This document shows, piece after piece, positions 18,651 through 27,498 of a DNA stretch of 46,349 nucleotides. The stretch covers positions 1 through 46,349 of the forward strand of contig VXSP01000024.1 of the NCBI GenBank assembly GCA_009837885.1, given 5' to 3'. A program made the position numbers and the translations under genes. The notes beneath the pieces are model-generated. The model was not told the DNA's origin and searched no databases. It saw nothing but the letters and a program-made list of their open reading frames with translations. The DNA comes from Holophagales bacterium. Its GTDB lineage: Bacteria; Acidobacteriota; Thermoanaerobaculia; Multivoradales; Multivoraceae. The first letter of the stretch is position 1, and each line of letters begins with the position of its first letter.

Positions 18651-20740
18651 CAGCCCATCACCTTGAGTTCCCGGAGTTCCTTGAGCCGGTCCCGAAGCAC
18701 CGCCGCCTGCTCGAACTCGAGCCGCCTCGACGCCTGTTTCATCGCCTTTTCCAGGCGCGCGATCCGACGTTCCAGGGGCATCTCGGGCGCGTCTTCCCGC
18801 AGCAGATCCTCCACCGCGGCCGCCGCTTCCCCTCCCGCCTTGTGCAGGTAGTCGAGGTTGCTCATCTGCACCAGGGGACTGTGCACCTCCTTGAGGATCG
18901 AGGCCGGTTCGATTCCGTGTTCGCGGTTGTAGCGCTCCTGGACCTGCCGCCGGCGCTCCGTCTCCTCCATCGACCGGTCGATCGACTCCGTCCGCTGGTC
19001 GGCATAGAAGATCACCCTGCCGTTCAGGTTGCGGGCCGCTCGGCCCGCGGTCTGGATCAGCGAGACCTCGCTGCGCAGGAAGCCCTCCTTGTCGGCGTCC
19101 AGGATGGCGACCACGGACACCTCGGGCAGATCGAGGCCCTCACGCAGGAGGTTGATGCCGACCAGGATGTCGAAGTCGCCGCGGCGCAGGGCGGTCGTGA
19201 TCTCGACCCGTTCCAGGGTGTCGATGTCGCTGTGCAGGTAGCGCACCCTGAGGCCGAGTTCGTTCAGGTACTGGGTGAGTTCCTCCGCCATCCGCTTGGT
19301 CAGCGTGGTCACCAGGACGCGCTCGCCGCGCTCGATCGCCTGGCGGGCCTCCGCCACCAGGTCGTCGATCTGGTTGGCCGAAGGCCGCAGTTCGATCCTC
19401 GGGTCGAGCAGTCCGGTCGGCCGGATGATCTGCTCCACAACGACTCCGCCCGTCCGCTCCAGTTCGAACGGCCCCGGGGTCGCCGACACGTAGATGCGCT
19501 GACCGCAACGCTCCTCGAACTCGTCGAAGCGCAGCGGCCGGTTGTCCAGCGCGCTCGGCAGGCGAAACCCGAACTCGACGAGAGTCTCCTTGCGGGCCCG
19601 GTCGCCCCGGTACATGCCGCCGACCTGCGGAATCGTCTGGTGGCTCTCGTCGACGACGAGCAGGAAGTCTTCGGGCAGGTAGTCGAGGAACGTGGGCGGC
19701 GCTTCGCCGGGGGCGCGTCCGGAGAGGTGGCGGGAGTAGTTCTCGATGCCGGCGCATGAGCCGAGTTCGCGAAGCATCTCGACGTCGTAGCGGGTTCTCT
19801 GCTCCAGCCGCTGCATCTCGAGCAGGCGGTTCTCCCGCTCGAGGACCGCCAGGTGCTCGCCGAGTTCCTCCCGGATCGATGCGATCGCCCGCCGCATCCG
19901 TTCCTCCGGCGTCACGTAGTGGTTGCGCGGAAAGACCGGAATCCGGTCCACCTCCTCGAGCACCCGACCGCTGATCACATCGAACCGGCAGACCCGGTCG
20001 ACCTCGTCGCCGAAGTACTCGACCCGGATACCCCGGTCGTCGTAGGCCGGGAGAATCTCGAGGACGTCGCCGCGGACGCGGAAGCTGCCGTGGAAGAGAT
20101 CGAGGCGGGTGCGCTCGTACTGCATCTCGGCCAGGCTCCGCTGGGCCCGTTCGAGGGGCAGTTCGGCGCCGCGCTCGAAGAACTGGAGCATCGAGAAGAA
20201 GACGTCCGGCGCGCCCAGACCGTAGATGCAGGAGACGGACGCCACGATCAGGACGTCGCGGCGTTCGAACAGCGAGATCGTGGCCCTGAGTCGCAGGCGG
20301 TCGATCTCGTCGTTGATGCTCGTCTCCTTCTCGATGTAGGTGTCGGACTGCGGGACGTAAGCCTCGGGCTGGTAGTAGTCGTAGTACGAGACGAAGTACT
20401 CCACCGCGTTGTGCGGGAAGAAGCTCCTGAACTCCTGGTAGAGCTGCGCCGCCAGGGTCTTGTTGTGGGAGAGAACGAGCGTCGGCCGGTTGACGGCCTC
20501 GACGACCTTGGCGACGGTGTAGGTCTTGCCCGAGCCGGTGACCCCCAGCAGCACCTGTTCAGGGACGCCGGCCCGCACCCCATCCGCCAGTTCACCGATC
20601 GCTGCCGGTTGATCCCCCTGCGGGCTGAAGGGAGACACGAGCTCGAAACGCCCGGTGCTCTCGGTGCCGGAAGCGCGCTCGGACCCGGCAGCACTCTCGC
20701 TACCGGAAGGCACGGCCGCGGGCAAGTCAGCCTCCGGCAT
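18650..20740 (-). CDS. uvrB: UvrABC system protein B
   Basis: A 696-residue damage-verification helicase. After a Ser/Gly/Glu-rich leader of about 30 residues, the core starts at [20 protein letters not shown]. Walker A is [16 protein letters not shown] (Lys72). The beta-hairpin that clamps DNA is [20 protein letters not shown]. The DESH box is [18 protein letters not shown]. Motifs V and VI are [18 protein letters not shown] and [19 protein letters not shown]-terminal UVR motif ([16 protein letters not shown]) binds UvrC. The leader is longer than usual and a later non-ATG start is possible. The start overlaps the upstream membrane-protein gene by 14 bp. Confidence 0.97.
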   Translation of the reverse strand: MPEADLPAAVPSGSESAAGSERASGTESTGRFELVSPFSPQGDQPAAIGELADGVRAGVPEQVLLGVTGSGKTYTVAKVVEAVNRPTLVLSHNKTLAAQLYQEFRSFFPHNAVEYFVSYYDYYQPEAYVPQSDTYIEKETSINDEIDRLRLRATISLFERRDVLIVASVSCIYGLGAPDVFFSMLQFFERGAELPLERAQRSLAEMQYERTRLDLFHGSFRVRGDVLEILPAYDDRGIRVEYFGDEVDRVCRFDVISGRVLEEVDRIPVFPRNHYVTPEERMRRAIASIREELGEHLAVLERENRLLEMQRLEQRTRYDVEMLRELGSCAGIENYSRHLSGRAPGEAPPTFLDYLPEDFLLVVDESHQTIPQVGGMYRGDRARKETLVEFGFRLPSALDNRPLRFDEFEERCGQRIYVSATPGPFELERTGGVVVEQIIRPTGLLDPRIELRPSANQIDDLVAEARQAIERGERVLVTTLTKRMAEELTQYLNELGLRVRYLHSDIDTLERVEITTALRRGDFDILVGINLLREGLDLPEVSVVAILDADKEGFLRSEVSLIQTAGRAARNLNGRVIFYADQRTESIDRSMEETERRRQVQERYNREHGIEPASILKEVHSPLVQMSNLDYLHKAGGEAAAAVEDLLREDAPEMPLERRIARLEKAMKQASRRLEFEQAAVLRDRLKELRELKVMG

Positions 20741-21194
20741 CGGAGGCCGCGATGTTCTCGAGACGCTCGGTCAGACGTCGCAGGTCGTCCTCGTCGAAGA
20801 GGCCGCGCTCGAGCCTCCCGATCGCGTCGGTGAGCGCCAATTGGAGCCGGCGGTTGTCGGCCGGCGTGGCGGCGCCGCTGCGGTAGTGCTCGAGCACGGA
20901 ATCAAACGCCCGATCCAGGCGTTGACGTTCGGCGTGCTCCACATCCTCCGGCAGCTCAGCCACGATCCGCTCCCGGCTGAAGTCCAGAACGAACTCCAGC
21001 AGTTCGTCGGCCTGGGTGACCATCACGGCGAGGCCGACGATGAACAGCACGACGATCAGGCCGCAGCCCACCAGACCCGCGACGAGACAGCCGCGACGCG
21101 TCCGTGCCGGGTCCACCGATCGAGCCGCCTGCGGCTCGGGGAAGGGTTCCGGCAGCGGCGGCAGGCCGGACGCCTGGTCGGCTTCGGGAGTCAT
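20727..21194 (-). CDS. Uncharacterised single-pass membrane protein
   Basis: A 155-residue protein I do not recognise. A proline-rich cytoplasmic N-terminus (residues 1-33, [13 protein letters not shown]) is followed by a Cys/Gly-containing membrane helix ([21 protein letters not shown], about residues 36-58). The remaining 95 residues are polar and helical with many Glu/Arg pairs. The gene precedes and overlaps uvrB by 14 bp, so the two are probably co-transcribed. This may reflect position rather than a DNA-repair role. Conservation beside uvrB in relatives would test this. Confidence 0.7.
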   Translation of the reverse strand: MTPEADQASGLPPLPEPFPEPQAARSVDPARTRRGCLVAGLVGCGLIVVLFIVGLAVMVTQADELLEFVLDFSRERIVAELPEDVEHAERQRLDRAFDSVLEHYRSGAATPADNRRLQLALTDAIGRLERGLFDEDDLRRLTERLENIAASDAGG

Positions 21195-21220
21195 GGAACG
21201 CGCCGTATGATAATCGGGAG
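21195..21220. promoter_or_regulatory. Short divergent intergenic region with back-to-back -10-like sequence
   Basis: Only 26 bp separate the starts of the membrane-protein gene (minus) and the PBP gene (plus). The AT-rich patch TATGATAAT at 21206-21214 reads as TATGAT on the plus strand and as TATCAT on the minus strand, both five of six against TATAAT. No convincing -35 is visible for either, so this is only a candidate promoter. Confidence 0.3.
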
Positions 21221-23701
21221 ATGAGGGCGACGCGGGAGGTCCCGAACCTGGTGCGGGCCTGGTGCGTTGGGCACTGGCGCTGGCTGGCGCCGATCGCCGC
21301 TACGCCGGTCGCGGGCGTGCTGCTGGGGGTCGGCGTCGCCACGGTGATCGATCTGCCGCAGGTCGAGACCGTGGCCGAGCTGACGCCCAGTCAGATCACC
21401 CGACTGAGTGACCGCCACGGAGAGCCGTTCAGGAGCTACTCGGTCGAGAAGCGCATCCTGCTCGCCGAAGGAGAGGTGCCGGAGACCTTCGCGCGCGTCC
21501 TGCTCGCCGCCGAAGACCGGAACTTCTACGCCCACGCCGGCTTCGACATCATCGGTGTCTTTCGCGCGGTACTCCAGAACTGGAGGCGTGGGGAACGTTT
21601 CTCGGGGGCCTCGACGATCACCATGCAGGTGGCGCGGATGCTCTTCCTGGACCGGGCCAAGGTCTGGCGCCGGAAGATCCGGGAGACCCTGCTCGCCGTC
21701 GAGCTCGAGAAGCGTCTCAGCAAGCAGCAGATCCTCACCCTCTACTGCAATCTCACCTACTTCGGCCACGGCAACTACGGCGTGGAATCCGCGTCCCGCT
21801 ACTACTTCGGGAAGCCATCGGCCGAACTGACTTACACCGAGGCGGCGACCCTGGTGGCGATCGTGCCGAGTCCCAGCGTGTGGACGCCCTACCTTCGACC
21901 GGAGATCGTGCGCACTCGCCGCGACGCCATCCTGCGGATGCTCGGTGAGCGTGGTGTGATGACGCGGGACGCGGCCGCCGAGGCCGCCGCGATGCCGCTG
22001 GACGTCGTCACCCAGCGGGAGCCGAAGCCGGTCGCGCCCTACTTCGCGGAGAAGGTCCGCCTCGACCTCTATCGTTCGTACGGACAGAAGGGCCTGTACG
22101 AGCGCGGCTTGCAGGTCCAGACGACTCTCGACCAGAGAATGCAGCACGCTGCCGAGCAGGCCCTGCGCGAAGGGTTGGCAAGGATCGACCGCCTGCGCGG
22201 CTACCGGGGAGCGGTCGCCCGCGTGGACCAGGACGATCTCACGGCCCCGGACCTGGCCGAGTCGTTCGGCGGTCTTCTGGCCCGATGGGTCGGCTTCGAG
22301 CCCGAGGCCGGCGCCTGGGTGCCGGGTGTCGTGCTCCAGCGCGGCCGGGAGAGCGCGGAGATCCGGATCGCGGACCACCGCTTCATGCTGGAACCGCCGG
22401 GCTACGAGTGGACGCGCAGGGACTCGCCGCCGCTACGGAGGGGCGACATCGCCTGGTTCGAGTTGCGGACCCCGGACGATGCCGCTTCCGTCGAAGAAGG
22501 CGCGGGCCAGCCGCGGTTCGAATTGGAACTCGTCCAGGAACCGCGGATCGAAGGCGCGGTCCTGTTGCTCGAGTCGGCGACCGGCGCGGTGCGAGCGATG
22601 GTCGGAGGCTGGGACTACAAGCGCAGCGAGTTCAACCGCGCCTTTCAGGCCCGCCGCCAGGTCGGCTCCCTGTTCAAGCCGCTCGTGTTCGGCGCCGCCT
22701 TTGAGCACGGCTTCACTCCCGCCGACACCCTGTTCGACGCGCCCGCCGCGTTCCTGGGCGCCGACAACCAGCTCAACTACAGTCCCCGGAACTTCTACCG
22801 GCAGTACCTCGGCATCCTGACCCTGCGCCGGGCTCTGGAGAGGTCGGTCAACGTCACGTCGGTCAAGCTCCACGACATCGTCGGGGCGGAACGGGTGGTC
22901 GACTTCGCCCACCGCACGGGCGTCCGTTCACCGCTCCTTCCCTATCCGAGCCTCGCCCTGGGCGCGGCCGATCTCACCGTGCTCGAGGTGGCGACCTCCT
23001 ACGCCACGATCGCCAACCTGGGTGTGCACGTGGAGCCATACTTCGTCGAGCGGGTCACGACCCGCGACGGCCGCGAACTCGATGCCCATGTGCCGCAGGC
23101 ATCGACCGTCGTCACGCCCGAAGTCGCCTTCCTGCTGACTCATGTGCTCTCGGGAGTCGTCCAGCGCGGAACGGGTCAGTCGGCGCGGGCACTCGGCCTC
23201 GCGGCGGTCGCCGGGAAGACCGGTACGACGGACGGCTTCACGGACGCCTGGTTCGCTGGCTTCACGCCCAGGTACACCCTGGTCGTCTGGGTCGGCTACG
23301 ACCAGCAACAGCGCATCGGCCGGAACATGACCGGCGCCGTGGCGGCGCTGCCGATCTGGAACGAGGTGCTCCGCCTGGGCATCGAGGACGGCTGGGTGGA
23401 CCCGACCCTCACCTTCACCAGGCCCAACCAGGTGCGGCTCCGTCAGGTCGAGTACCATTCCGGCCTTCTGCCGGCGCGTCGCCGTTCCGGCCAGCGCGTC
23501 ATCGAGGAGGCCTTCATCGCCGGCACCGAGCCGGTCCTGTCCTTCGATCCGGAGACGCGCGCGGTCTACGACCTGCCGTGGTATCAGCAACGGACACTCT
23601 ACGGCGAGCCGAAGGCGGGAGAGAACATGCCGGAAGACGTCGCCGACTGGACGCCGATCATGCGCGGCTGGCAGCAGGGCGACCGGGCCGACGGCTCCTG
23701 A
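21221..23701 (+). CDS. Class A penicillin-binding protein (PBP1A-type glycosyltransferase/transpeptidase)
   Basis: An 826-residue bifunctional peptidoglycan synthase anchored by one N-terminal helix (about residues 21-45). The GT51 domain has LLAAEDRNFYAHAGFD with catalytic Glu near residue 98, GASTITMQVARMLF and KIRETLLAVELEKRLSKQQI. A PBP1A-like OB insert lies around residues 325-425. The transpeptidase has RQVGSLFKPLVFG (nucleophile Ser near 483), ERSVNVTSV (SxN, near 542) and VAGKTGTTDGFTDAWFAGF (KTG, Lys near 666). ATG 21221 has GGGAG directly against it, which is too close for normal spacing. GTG at 21251, with GGGAGG 11 nt upstream, is a credible alternative start. Confidence 0.95.
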   Translation: MRATREVPNLVRAWCVGHWRWLAPIAATPVAGVLLGVGVATVIDLPQVETVAELTPSQITRLSDRHGEPFRSYSVEKRILLAEGEVPETFARVLLAAEDRNFYAHAGFDIIGVFRAVLQNWRRGERFSGASTITMQVARMLFLDRAKVWRRKIRETLLAVELEKRLSKQQILTLYCNLTYFGHGNYGVESASRYYFGKPSAELTYTEAATLVAIVPSPSVWTPYLRPEIVRTRRDAILRMLGERGVMTRDAAAEAAAMPLDVVTQREPKPVAPYFAEKVRLDLYRSYGQKGLYERGLQVQTTLDQRMQHAAEQALREGLARIDRLRGYRGAVARVDQDDLTAPDLAESFGGLLARWVGFEPEAGAWVPGVVLQRGRESAEIRIADHRFMLEPPGYEWTRRDSPPLRRGDIAWFELRTPDDAASVEEGAGQPRFELELVQEPRIEGAVLLLESATGAVRAMVGGWDYKRSEFNRAFQARRQVGSLFKPLVFGAAFEHGFTPADTLFDAPAAFLGADNQLNYSPRNFYRQYLGILTLRRALERSVNVTSVKLHDIVGAERVVDFAHRTGVRSPLLPYPSLALGAADLTVLEVATSYATIANLGVHVEPYFVERVTTRDGRELDAHVPQASTVVTPEVAFLLTHVLSGVVQRGTGQSARALGLAAVAGKTGTTDGFTDAWFAGFTPRYTLVVWVGYDQQQRIGRNMTGAVAALPIWNEVLRLGIEDGWVDPTLTFTRPNQVRLRQVEYHSGLLPARRRSGQRVIEEAFIAGTEPVLSFDPETRAVYDLPWYQQRTLYGEPKAGENMPEDVADWTPIMRGWQQGDRADGS

Positions 23702-23710
23702 ATCCAGGTC

Positions 23711-26239
23711 GTGGACATCGGAGCCGAGGCGCGGGAGGAGCCCAACGCGGCACGCCTTGAAGCACTCCACCTGACGGCGCTGTGCAGCATCGCCGTCGCT
23801 CATCCGATCTTCGACGTCGTGGGGCGAAGTCCCGAGTTCTTCGTCGCCCATGACGCCAGGCCGACCGATCTTCTGGCGCTCGTGGCGTTTCTCTGCTTCG
23901 GCGTTCCCGCAGGCTGCGTGCTCCTCGTTCATCTCGCTGGACTTGCCTGCGGCTGGCGCTGGCGCAGGCGCGCCGCTGCTACGTTGATCGGCGGCCTCGC
24001 CGGAACGATCGCCCTTGCGGTGTTCAAGCCCCTCGGCGGAGGGTCCTACGGAATCCCCGCCGCCGTGGTCCTCCTCACGGCCTCCGCCGCGGCTGTTGCG
24101 TACCTCCGATTCCCGCCGGTCCGTGTGTTCTCCTCCTTTCTCGCGCCGGCAATCGTGGCTGTACCGGCTGCCTTTCTGCTGAGCCCCGGCGTCGGCCGCG
24201 TGCTGGCGCCCACCGACGAGATCGGCGCGCTGGACGGCGTGTCGTTTGCCTCCACGCCACCCGTGGTGGTTGTCGTCTTCGATCAGTTCCAGCTCGCGGC
24301 GTTGCTTGATTCCGCCGGCAACATCGACCGTGCCGCCTTCCCGAACTTCGCTGCGCTGGCCGACGACGCCACCTGGTTCCGCAACGCCACCGCCGTTGCC
24401 AACATGACGATCCATGCCTTGCCGGCGGTCGTCACCGGGAGGTACCCGTCTCGCGGTCGCCTGCCAGTCGCCGCGGACCATCCGTCGAATCTGTTCACGT
24501 TGCTGGGCAGCCGGTATCGCCTCCATGTTGAGGAGCCGTTGACCGAGCTGTGCCCGGAATCGCTGTGCCCCTCCGAACGACCGGGGTTCGGCGCCCGGCT
24601 TTCGGGAGTACTGCGAGACTTGGCGGTGGTGTATCCGAGGGTGCTGCTGCCGGACGGTCTGGTCGCGTTCCTCCCGCCCGTGAACCAGACGTGGAAAGAC
24701 TTCGCCGCGAACGCGGCCAGGGAGACGGTCCAGAACCGCTGGCTATCGGCGCGGGTCGAGGACCGGCGGGCGCCAGCCGACCGTTTCATCGAGTCGATCA
24801 CCTCAGCCGGACCGGCGCTGCACTTTCTCCACCTGCTCCTGCCGCACGAACCCTGGACCTACCTGCCGACGGGGCAGCAATTCACGTTTCAGCGACACAG
24901 CGTCGGCCTGCGGGATGGCACGTGGGTCGAAGATAGCTGGGCCGCCGCGCTCAACTACCAGCGCTACCTGCTCCAGGTGGGCTACGCGGACACGCTGCTT
25001 GGCAGGCTGGTTGCGCGCCTGCGCCAGGTCGGCATCTACGACGATGCGTTGATCGTTGTCACTGCCGACCACGGCGCCAGCCTGCGGCCCGGCATGTCGT
25101 TTCGACGGCCGAACGAATCTACGTTCGAGGAGATCGCGGCCGTGCCACTCTTTCTGAAGCGGCCCGGGCAGCGCCGGGGAGCGGTGAGCGATGCCAACGT
25201 GGAGGTTGTCGACATCCTCCCGACGCTCGCCGCCGAGCTCGGCGCGACGTTGCCGTGGACCGCCGACGGCGCGAACGCGCTGGATGCCGCTCGGGCGCCG
25301 CGCCCGACGAAGGTGATGTTCTTCGACAGGGCAAGGAAGCGCATGGAGGTCCCGGGCGATCTTCGCCGAGCCTCGATCGAGGGCGCAGCGCGGAAGTTCG
25401 GTTGGTTGGGAACAGGCAATCCCCTGGATGTTCCAACCCCCGAAGGACGCTACGGAGAGCTGATTGGCCGTGCGGTGGATCCTCTGCGCACCGTGCGGCC
25501 GGCGGCTATCGAAGTGGTCGTCGATGCCTTGCCCCTGTTACAGGAGGTTGACCCTGATGCCGATTTCATCCCTGCCCACATCACGGGCGCCGTGATCGGC
25601 AAACGGGACGATCCGCCGGCGCCGGTGCTGGCGATCGCGGTGAACGGCACGGTAGCGGCGGTGACGCGCCCGTACCCGTTTCCGGTGATGGGCCGTCGTG
25701 CTGCATGGGAGGCGATCGTGCATCCGCGCTGGTTTGTTCCAGGCGCCAATACGCTGGAGGTATTCGAGGTGCGCGAATACGGCATCGACGGCACGTTCGA
25801 ACTTGCCGCGGCCGACGGCAACGTGAGGCGGAGTCGCTGGCCGAACCTCGTTCGTGAGGAGCAGATTCAGGCCGTTGGCGGGCAGACTTCAGGTTTCCAC
25901 GGTATCGAGTGGGCGGGCAACCGTCCCCTCCGCTGGACCCATGCCGAGGCACGGCTGCGGGTGCCTCTCGATCGGCAGTCGCCGCCGACGGAACTGGCGG
26001 TCGAGGTCGTGATGACCGGCGGCGACAAGCGCCTCCGGATCGCCGCCGATGGCTGTCTGCTCTTTGACGAGACCATCCGGGACCGCTGGAACGCGACGTT
26101 CGATCTCAGAGGATGTGCCCTCTTGCCGCCCGAAGTGGAGATTGTGCTGCTGAGCGACACGCACGTTCCCGCGTCGAGCGACAACCGCAGCCTCGGCGTA
26201 GCGGTCGGCCGGGTCGAGTTGCGCGCCGCGGTTCCCTAG
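23711..26239 (+). CDS. Membrane-anchored alkaline phosphatase-superfamily (sulfatase-like) enzyme
   Basis: An 842-residue protein with GTG start. About four membrane helices occupy residues 50-165. The catalytic domain (about 180-520) has the superfamily metal ligands: VVVVVFDQFQ (Asp near 191), LLLPHEPWTYLP (His near 379) and VVTADHGASLRPG (Asp/His near 453-454). The nucleophile slot, which is Cys in true sulfatases (CxPSR...TG), is MTIHALPAVVTG with Thr near residue 233. This suggests a phosphatase or phosphotransferase rather than a formylglycine sulfatase. The C-terminal 300 residues form an uncharacterised beta-rich region. Codon use looks looser than in its neighbours (an impression, not a computation). 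Its stop shares CTAG with the convergent methyltransferase. Confidence 0.82.
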   Translation: MDIGAEAREEPNAARLEALHLTALCSIAVAHPIFDVVGRSPEFFVAHDARPTDLLALVAFLCFGVPAGCVLLVHLAGLACGWRWRRRAAATLIGGLAGTIALAVFKPLGGGSYGIPAAVVLLTASAAAVAYLRFPPVRVFSSFLAPAIVAVPAAFLLSPGVGRVLAPTDEIGALDGVSFASTPPVVVVVFDQFQLAALLDSAGNIDRAAFPNFAALADDATWFRNATAVANMTIHALPAVVTGRYPSRGRLPVAADHPSNLFTLLGSRYRLHVEEPLTELCPESLCPSERPGFGARLSGVLRDLAVVYPRVLLPDGLVAFLPPVNQTWKDFAANAARETVQNRWLSARVEDRRAPADRFIESITSAGPALHFLHLLLPHEPWTYLPTGQQFTFQRHSVGLRDGTWVEDSWAAALNYQRYLLQVGYADTLLGRLVARLRQVGIYDDALIVVTADHGASLRPGMSFRRPNESTFEEIAAVPLFLKRPGQRRGAVSDANVEVVDILPTLAAELGATLPWTADGANALDAARAPRPTKVMFFDRARKRMEVPGDLRRASIEGAARKFGWLGTGNPLDVPTPEGRYGELIGRAVDPLRTVRPAAIEVVVDALPLLQEVDPDADFIPAHITGAVIGKRDDPPAPVLAIAVNGTVAAVTRPYPFPVMGRRAAWEAIVHPRWFVPGANTLEVFEVREYGIDGTFELAAADGNVRRSRWPNLVREEQIQAVGGQTSGFHGIEWAGNRPLRWTHAEARLRVPLDRQSPPTELAVEVVMTGGDKRLRIAADGCLLFDETIRDRWNATFDLRGCALLPPEVEIVLLSDTHVPASSDNRSLGVAVGRVELRAAVP

Positions 26240-27336
26240 TCTGCCGAACCCGTGGCCCGCGACGGCGGCGGGTCAGGCCAGGCGCCAGGTCTCTCGCCGA
26301 TCAGGGCGTAGTCGCGGTAGCCGAACAGGAAGTCGTCGAGTTCGTCCCGGAGGCGATTCAGCCGGTCCGCCAGCTCCCGGCTCTGTCCGTCCAGTCCGTC
26401 GAGCGGGATCTCCGGCAGGCGCTCCTCCTCCGGGTACGGCCGCAGGTCGAGTCGTTCGATACCGGTGAAGCCCGCCTGCTCGTAGCAGGCCGCCAGCGCC
26501 TCCGGATGCACTGGTCTCTTGTGGGTCGGATCGAGCCAGAAGCTGCGGGCCGTCACCGCGACGGAGAGCGGATTCGGCGTCTCCAGCACGAGAATCCCTC
26601 CCGGCCGCAGAGCCGCGAAGGCGAGCCGCACCAGGCGCTCGATGTCTTCCGGACCCAGGTGCTCGATGACGTGGAAGGAGACGACGCCGCCCAGGGATGC
26701 CGGCTCGGTCTGCGCCAGTGCGGCCAGCGCGTCCTTCTGGTCGACGTCGAGCCCCCGCTGGAGGCAGTGGCGCACCATCGCCGAGGAGGGGTCGACGCCG
26801 CGACACTCCACGCCCTCGGCCTCCAGCAGCGCCAGGGCTTCACCCCGGCCGCAGCCCAGGTCCAGGACCGGAGCCGCCTGACGGAGCCGCGGCAGGTAGA
26901 CGCGGACGCGGTCCCGGATGTCCTCTTCAGCGCCACGAAACCTGTGCTCGAAGTCGATGTAGGAGACGTCCGCGTCGGCCTCCCGGAGTTCCTTCCCCGC
27001 TTCGGACCCCCGCGCCAGGGCAGTCCTCAACAGTCCCGCCAGTTCATCGGTTTCCCGCCGATAGCGGTCCAGCTTCCGGTCGACGCGGCCGAACAGCGCG
27101 TCGTCGTGGCGCATGACCTCGTCGAGGCCCTTGCGCAGGAAACTCTCGAGATGCCGGGTCCGGTGATCCAGGTCGCCGATACGCTCTTCCACCCGCTCCT
27201 GATGGTCCTTCCACTCCTGGAGGTGCTGCTCGAAGACGTCGAGCAGGATCAGGTTGAAGACCCGTTGCCGTTCCCAGAGGTCGTTCTGAGGCAGCGAGAC
27301 GAACGGGCGCAGCAGCCGCTTGAAGGCTACGAGCAA
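26236..27336 (-). CDS. Class I SAM-dependent methyltransferase with N-terminal coiled coil
   Basis: At least 366 residues from the first available TTG at 27336. A helical, probably coiled-coil region of about 110 residues (LQEWKDHQERVEERIGDLDH) precedes a Rossmann methyltransferase: VLDLGCGRGEALALLEAEG (SAM-binding motif I, near residue 158), CRGVDPSSAMV (motif II), VVSFHVIEHLGPEDIERLV, and LRPGGILVLETPNPLSVAVT. The FWLDPTHKRPVHP block is typical of surface-polysaccharide and glycan methyltransferases. The substrate is unknown. The reading frame continues upstream with coding character to a CTG at 27498 (described separately), so TTG 27336 is probably not the true start. It follows rplI and converges on the sulfatase-like gene. 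Confidence 0.88.
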   Translation of the reverse strand: MLVAFKRLLRPFVSLPQNDLWERQRVFNLILLDVFEQHLQEWKDHQERVEERIGDLDHRTRHLESFLRKGLDEVMRHDDALFGRVDRKLDRYRRETDELAGLLRTALARGSEAGKELREADADVSYIDFEHRFRGAEEDIRDRVRVYLPRLRQAAPVLDLGCGRGEALALLEAEGVECRGVDPSSAMVRHCLQRGLDVDQKDALAALAQTEPASLGGVVSFHVIEHLGPEDIERLVRLAFAALRPGGILVLETPNPLSVAVTARSFWLDPTHKRPVHPEALAACYEQAGFTGIERLDLRPYPEEERLPEIPLDGLDGQSRELADRLNRLRDELDDFLFGYRDYALIGERPGAWPDPPPSRATGSAD

Positions 27337-27498
27337 GCGGCCGGCCAGACCGCGGTCGCTGCGGATCGGAAACGGGATGTCCCGCTCCCAGAGATGGCGC
27401 CAGTCGCCGAGATGACGCGTCGGCTGGTCACCCAGGAAGTCGTCGACTTCGGGTGAAGCCCCGGCGCCGGAGCTAGCGCTATCGGCTCTAGGTTTCAG
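27337..27498 (-). other. Probable N-terminal extension of the methyltransferase with a CTG start
   Basis: The methyltransferase frame stays open for 54 codons upstream of TTG 27336, to a TAG at 27504-27502. The translation looks coding (FLGDQPTRHLGDWRHLWERD, then IPFPIRSDRGLAGRLLVAFK) and resembles the leader seen in related glycan methyltransferases. There is no ATG, GTG or TTG in it. CTG at 27498-27496, inside the last codons of rplI, has GAGG six nt upstream and is the best candidate start. It would give a protein of about 420 residues. A sequencing error hiding a normal start is the main alternative. Confidence 0.55.

Noticed and set aside
16746..18851. Long plus-strand open frame antisense to uvrC
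   Set aside because: No recognisable domain and it runs across rnpB and uvrC; antisense shadow.
20727..21260. LexA/SOS box upstream of the uvrB operon
   Set aside because: I found no palindrome resembling known LexA sites in the short upstream region.
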